In this document: positions 60,541-64,000 of the stretch, piece by piece
How the letters are laid out: the number at the start of each line of letters is the position of its first letter
Numbering within the stretch: the first letter of the stretch is position 1
Translations under genes and position numbers: made by a program
Source: Chryseobacterium nakagawai
GTDB taxonomy: Bacteria > Bacteroidota > Bacteroidia > Flavobacteriales > Weeksellaceae
Direction: 5' to 3'
Assembly (NCBI RefSeq): GCF_900637665.1
Contig: NZ_LR134386.1
Location: 856,001 to 920,000, forward strand
DNA: 64,000 bases
The notes under the pieces: generated by a model
Told to the model about the DNA's origin: nothing
The model's input: the letters and a program-made list of their open reading frames with translations, nothing else
Database searches by the model: none

Positions 60541-61094
60541 TGATAGTTTTATTACATAGGTAAGTATTCACATGATTAATAACTAGAATGTGTTTTTATA
60601 AAAACCTGTCTTCTTATATATAAGTATACATCAACATCTCCTGGAATCTTTATCATTGGCGAGATTTAATCTTCTATTCCCGTAAGAGCTCTCACAAAAG
60701 CTACCTATTGCTTTAAGAAGATCGAATGATTATTTCAATTAGATATACAAGAAACCTACTCATAATACAACCAGCGCTATCATCTGTGAAAATCCGTGTC
60801 CTCTGTGGGAAATAAAAAAAACACAGCGTTTTTTCATAAAGCAATCTTAGAGAATAACTATCATATCCGTCAGTCTCTTTATTTATCTATTTCCTCCGCA
60901 CCATTCTTATCATCCTGTAAGGATCTCAACAGCGCATTATCAAAATAAACCTCTATCTATAATATCCAACGTACAGATTTTCATCAATAGGAGCCCACTC
61001 AAATAAATTAAGCACCTTTCCATTGGCTTTAGCCCAAACCTATTTCAAAATAATTCTGAAAACTTACCCCATGTATTATATATAATATATACCT

Positions 61095-61119
61095 TCCATT
61101 ACTTATTACTCATCATTAT
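61095..61119 (-). repeat. Inverted repeat, right copy
   Basis: Reverse complement reads ATAATGATGAGTAATAAGTA..., partner of 60518-60540. Confidence 0.45.
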
Positions 61120-61282
61120 ATAGATGGTATATCATATAGAAACACCCCCATTTTTCCCCAACTCTCATACCCTCGAACTCTTTCCCTCCAATCCCCAAAC
61201 AAATGTTTAAAATTTTTCTCTCATAGTACCAGTGCTTTAAGAGTAAAATATTACCTAAATATGAATTTTATGTTAAATAAAC

Positions 61283-61313
61283 TTGCGGGGAATGGATGAA
61301 GTTTCTATCTTTG
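61283..61313 (+). promoter_or_regulatory. rRNA operon promoter P1
   Basis: TTG (61283-61285), 20 nt, TATCTTTG (61306-61313), then CCCC at the expected start region. Confidence 0.75.
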
Positions 61314-61430
61314 CCCCACTGAAAAACGAAAGGGATTCGGTAAGCGCAGAGGAGCTTTTAGATAAGCATAAACATTATATTTTACGAGAGAGACAGACGA
61401 AAAAAAACTTTTAATTTTTAGGATTTAAAG

Positions 61431-61460
61431 TTGCGAGTTAAAATAAAGTTTGTATCTTTG
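61431..61460 (+). promoter_or_regulatory. rRNA operon promoter P2
   Basis: TTG (61431-61433), 19 nt, TATCTTTG (61453-61460), then CAGTCCC. Confidence 0.75.
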
Positions 61461-61554
61461 CAGTCCCAATTAAGGGAGCGCAGGAGTAGATAGATTGAGG
61501 GTTAGGAAAGAGATTAAGGTTACTTAAAAAACTTTAAAATTTTCTTTCGAAACA

Positions 61555-61586
61555 TTTGATCAAATGAAAATAAAGTTTTACTTTTG
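61555..61586 (+). promoter_or_regulatory. rRNA operon promoter P3
   Basis: TTTG (61555-61558), 20 nt, TACTTTTG (61579-61586), then CACTCGC. About 143 nt before the 16S gene. Confidence 0.75.
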
Positions 61587-61647
61587 CACTCGCAAATACG
61601 GAGCGACACTGACAGAGAGATTGCTTCGTTAAAAAGCGAAAGATATA

Positions 61648-61661
61648 AAGATCATTGACAT
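61648..61661 (+). promoter_or_regulatory. rRNA leader box, copy before 16S
   Basis: AAGATCATTGACAT also occurs at 63768-63781 before 23S. Position and repetition suggest a boxA-like antitermination site or a processing signal. Confidence 0.6.
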
Positions 61662-61728
61662 ACAATATAACAACCAAGTAAGGAAAAACTAAAGCGTTAA
61701 AAAACTTTGAGTGAGTCAGACAAACATA

Positions 61729-63244
<1,516 letters not shown>

Positions 63245-63453
63245 TAGAGCGTCTTTTAGACGATAAACAAAATTAGTATCTTCGGATACAAGTACTTATT
63301 CAAAGTAAAGCTTTAGTTTTTTGTTTGGTTGATTATATTAAAAAATACAAAACCCACTAGAAATTAGTAAAGGGATTGAGAGAGACAAGGATGAAGATAG
63401 GATGGTCAGTTAAATCTGATATCTGTTATCTGAAATCTGTTAGTCTAACAGAC

Positions 63454-63527
63454 AGTCTCGTAGCTCAGCTGGTTAGAGCGCTACACTGATAATGTAGAGG
63501 TCGGCAGTTCGAGCCTGCCCGAGACTA
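63454..63527 (+). tRNA. tRNA-Ile (GAT)
   Basis: A 74-nt cloverleaf in the 16S-23S spacer. Acceptor AGTCTCG/CGAGACT, anticodon stem CTACA/TGTAG with loop CTGATAA giving GAT, T arm GGCAG/CTGCC. Starts with A rather than the usual G, paired to T72. No encoded CCA. Confidence 0.95.
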
Positions 63528-63615
63528 CTAATTAAAAAGACGGGAAGATATAAGACATCAGATGTCAGACAATAAAGTCTGTAATCTGAGATCTAAAATC
63601 TGAAGTCTACTAGAG

Positions 63616-63689
63616 GGGGAATTAGCTCAGCTGGCTAGAGCGCCTGCCTTGCACGCAGGAGGTCAAGGGTTCGACTCCCTTATTCTCCA
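63616..63689 (+). tRNA. tRNA-Ala (TGC)
   Basis: A 74-nt cloverleaf in the spacer. Acceptor GGGGAAT/ATTCTCC with the G3-U70 wobble that marks alanine tRNA, anticodon stem CCTGC/GCAGG with loop CTTGCAC giving TGC. No encoded CCA. Confidence 0.95.
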
Positions 63690-63767
63690 CAGTTTTGGAA
63701 GACTGATTTAAAAGTTACGGATAGAGCCAAAAACAATATTCGTTCATCAGTTGGACAAGAAGAATTT

Positions 63768-63781
63768 AAGATCATTGACAT
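63768..63781 (+). promoter_or_regulatory. rRNA leader box, copy before 23S
   Basis: AAGATCATTGACAT, identical to 61648-61661, lying about 125 nt before the 23S start. Confidence 0.6.
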
Positions 63782-63892
63782 TAACGGTAAAGACATCACA
63801 AAGAGATAACCGAGCACTTTCGAGTGCCGAGTTTATAAAAATATCGATAAATTTAATTTATCAAAAAATACTGAACTAATTTAATATTAGGA

Positions 63893-64000
63893 AAGAAATC
63901 GTTAAGGGCGTATGGCGGATGCCTAGGCTTTCAGAGGCGAAGAAGGACGTGGTAAGCTGCGAAAAGCTGCGGGGATTGGCACACACGAATTGATCCGCAG
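63893..64000 (+). rRNA. rrl: 23S ribosomal RNA, 5' part
   Basis: The first 108 nt or so of 23S run off the window. Recognised by GTTAAGGGCGTATGGCGGAT and CAGAGGCGAAGAAGGACGTG. The exact 5' end is approximate. Confidence 0.93.

Larger units (their letters stand above)
60295..61282. other. Non-coding repeat mosaic upstream of the rRNA operon
   Basis: Nearly 1 kb with no gene. It holds pyrimidine-rich stretches (60355-60475 and 61141-61200, rich in CCCTCC and CTCATACCCTC), a block with tandem CTGTG/CCGTG words (60781-60810), a GGCTTTAGCCC element (61025-61035) and an inverted pair (60518-60540 with 61095-61119). These look like worn copies of interspersed intergenic repeats. Confidence 0.6.

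Noticed and set aside
60781..60850. CRISPR-like repeats or an IS end in the spacer before the rRNA operon
   Set aside because: The words are irregular, with no constant repeat or spacer length and no transposase frame.

Overview
The window is AT-rich DNA from a member of the Bacteroidota, class Flavobacteriia, most likely Chryseobacterium or a close relative. The 16S rRNA gene at the right end reads as that lineage. The coding content agrees: SprA and several secreted proteins with type IX secretion (T9SS) C-terminal sorting domains, a GLPGLI-family protein, a DUF3810 protein, and promoters of the TTTG-N18-20-TAnnTTTG type with little use of Shine-Dalgarno sites. No transposase, integrase or CRISPR array was seen.

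Layout. 1-2.6 kb: the end of a cut-off gene (possible helicase C-terminus with membrane segments), a T9SS cargo protein and a tail-collar protein. 2.9-9.5 kb: a crotonase, then a membrane-protein operon with its own winged-helix regulator (including a Coq4-family protein, DUF4153/4173-like and DUF1361 proteins), then two lipoproteins. 9.6-19 kb: a secreted subtilase, a small operon with dtd, then greA, a HIT protein, clpX, a T9SS cargo protein, a TlpA-like thioredoxin protein and tRNA-Met. 19.4-36.1 kb: an island for ribosomally made, modified peptides (RiPPs). 36.5-45.5 kb: a membrane/lipid operon (DUF3810, sugar MFS, plsC, GtrA), a sugar-kinase-like gene, maeB and a GLPGLI protein. 45.5-60.3 kb: ruvA, the giant sprA, three secreted-protein genes, gcvH and a VanZ-like gene. 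60.3-64 kb: about 1 kb of non-coding repeat mosaic, then an rRNA operon (three promoters, 16S, tRNA-Ile, tRNA-Ala, start of 23S).

The RiPP island is the most interesting part. Its left arm (minus strand) is one long gene string: a precursor peptide, a lipoprotein, a graspetide-type ATP-grasp ligase (GwsG), a 61-residue coupled protein, a SPASM protein without a radical-SAM cluster motif (GwsS), a VKOR-thioredoxin fusion, two Cys-rich GG-leader peptides, a C39-peptidase ABC exporter and an HlyD-type adaptor. Its right arm (plus strand) has an LSLNK-leader lanthipeptide-like precursor with no cysteine, an exported prolyl oligopeptidase and a split LanB dehydratase (two proteins), with no cyclase gene. 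Between the arms lies a membrane-anchored TPR/AraC-type regulator. Upstream of each modified-peptide precursor there is an ATTTATAAAT-centred palindrome at the same distance (39-48 nt) from the predicted -7 element, so the arms are probably switched on together.

Other points worth attention: the 16S 3' end has TCTCA where CCTCC is usual; a three-copy leader motif lies in front of both GG-leader peptides and the tail-collar gene; a palindromic operator pair flanks the winged-helix regulator operon; there is an antisense small-RNA candidate at 36.5 kb and a terminator-like hairpin in the greA leader.
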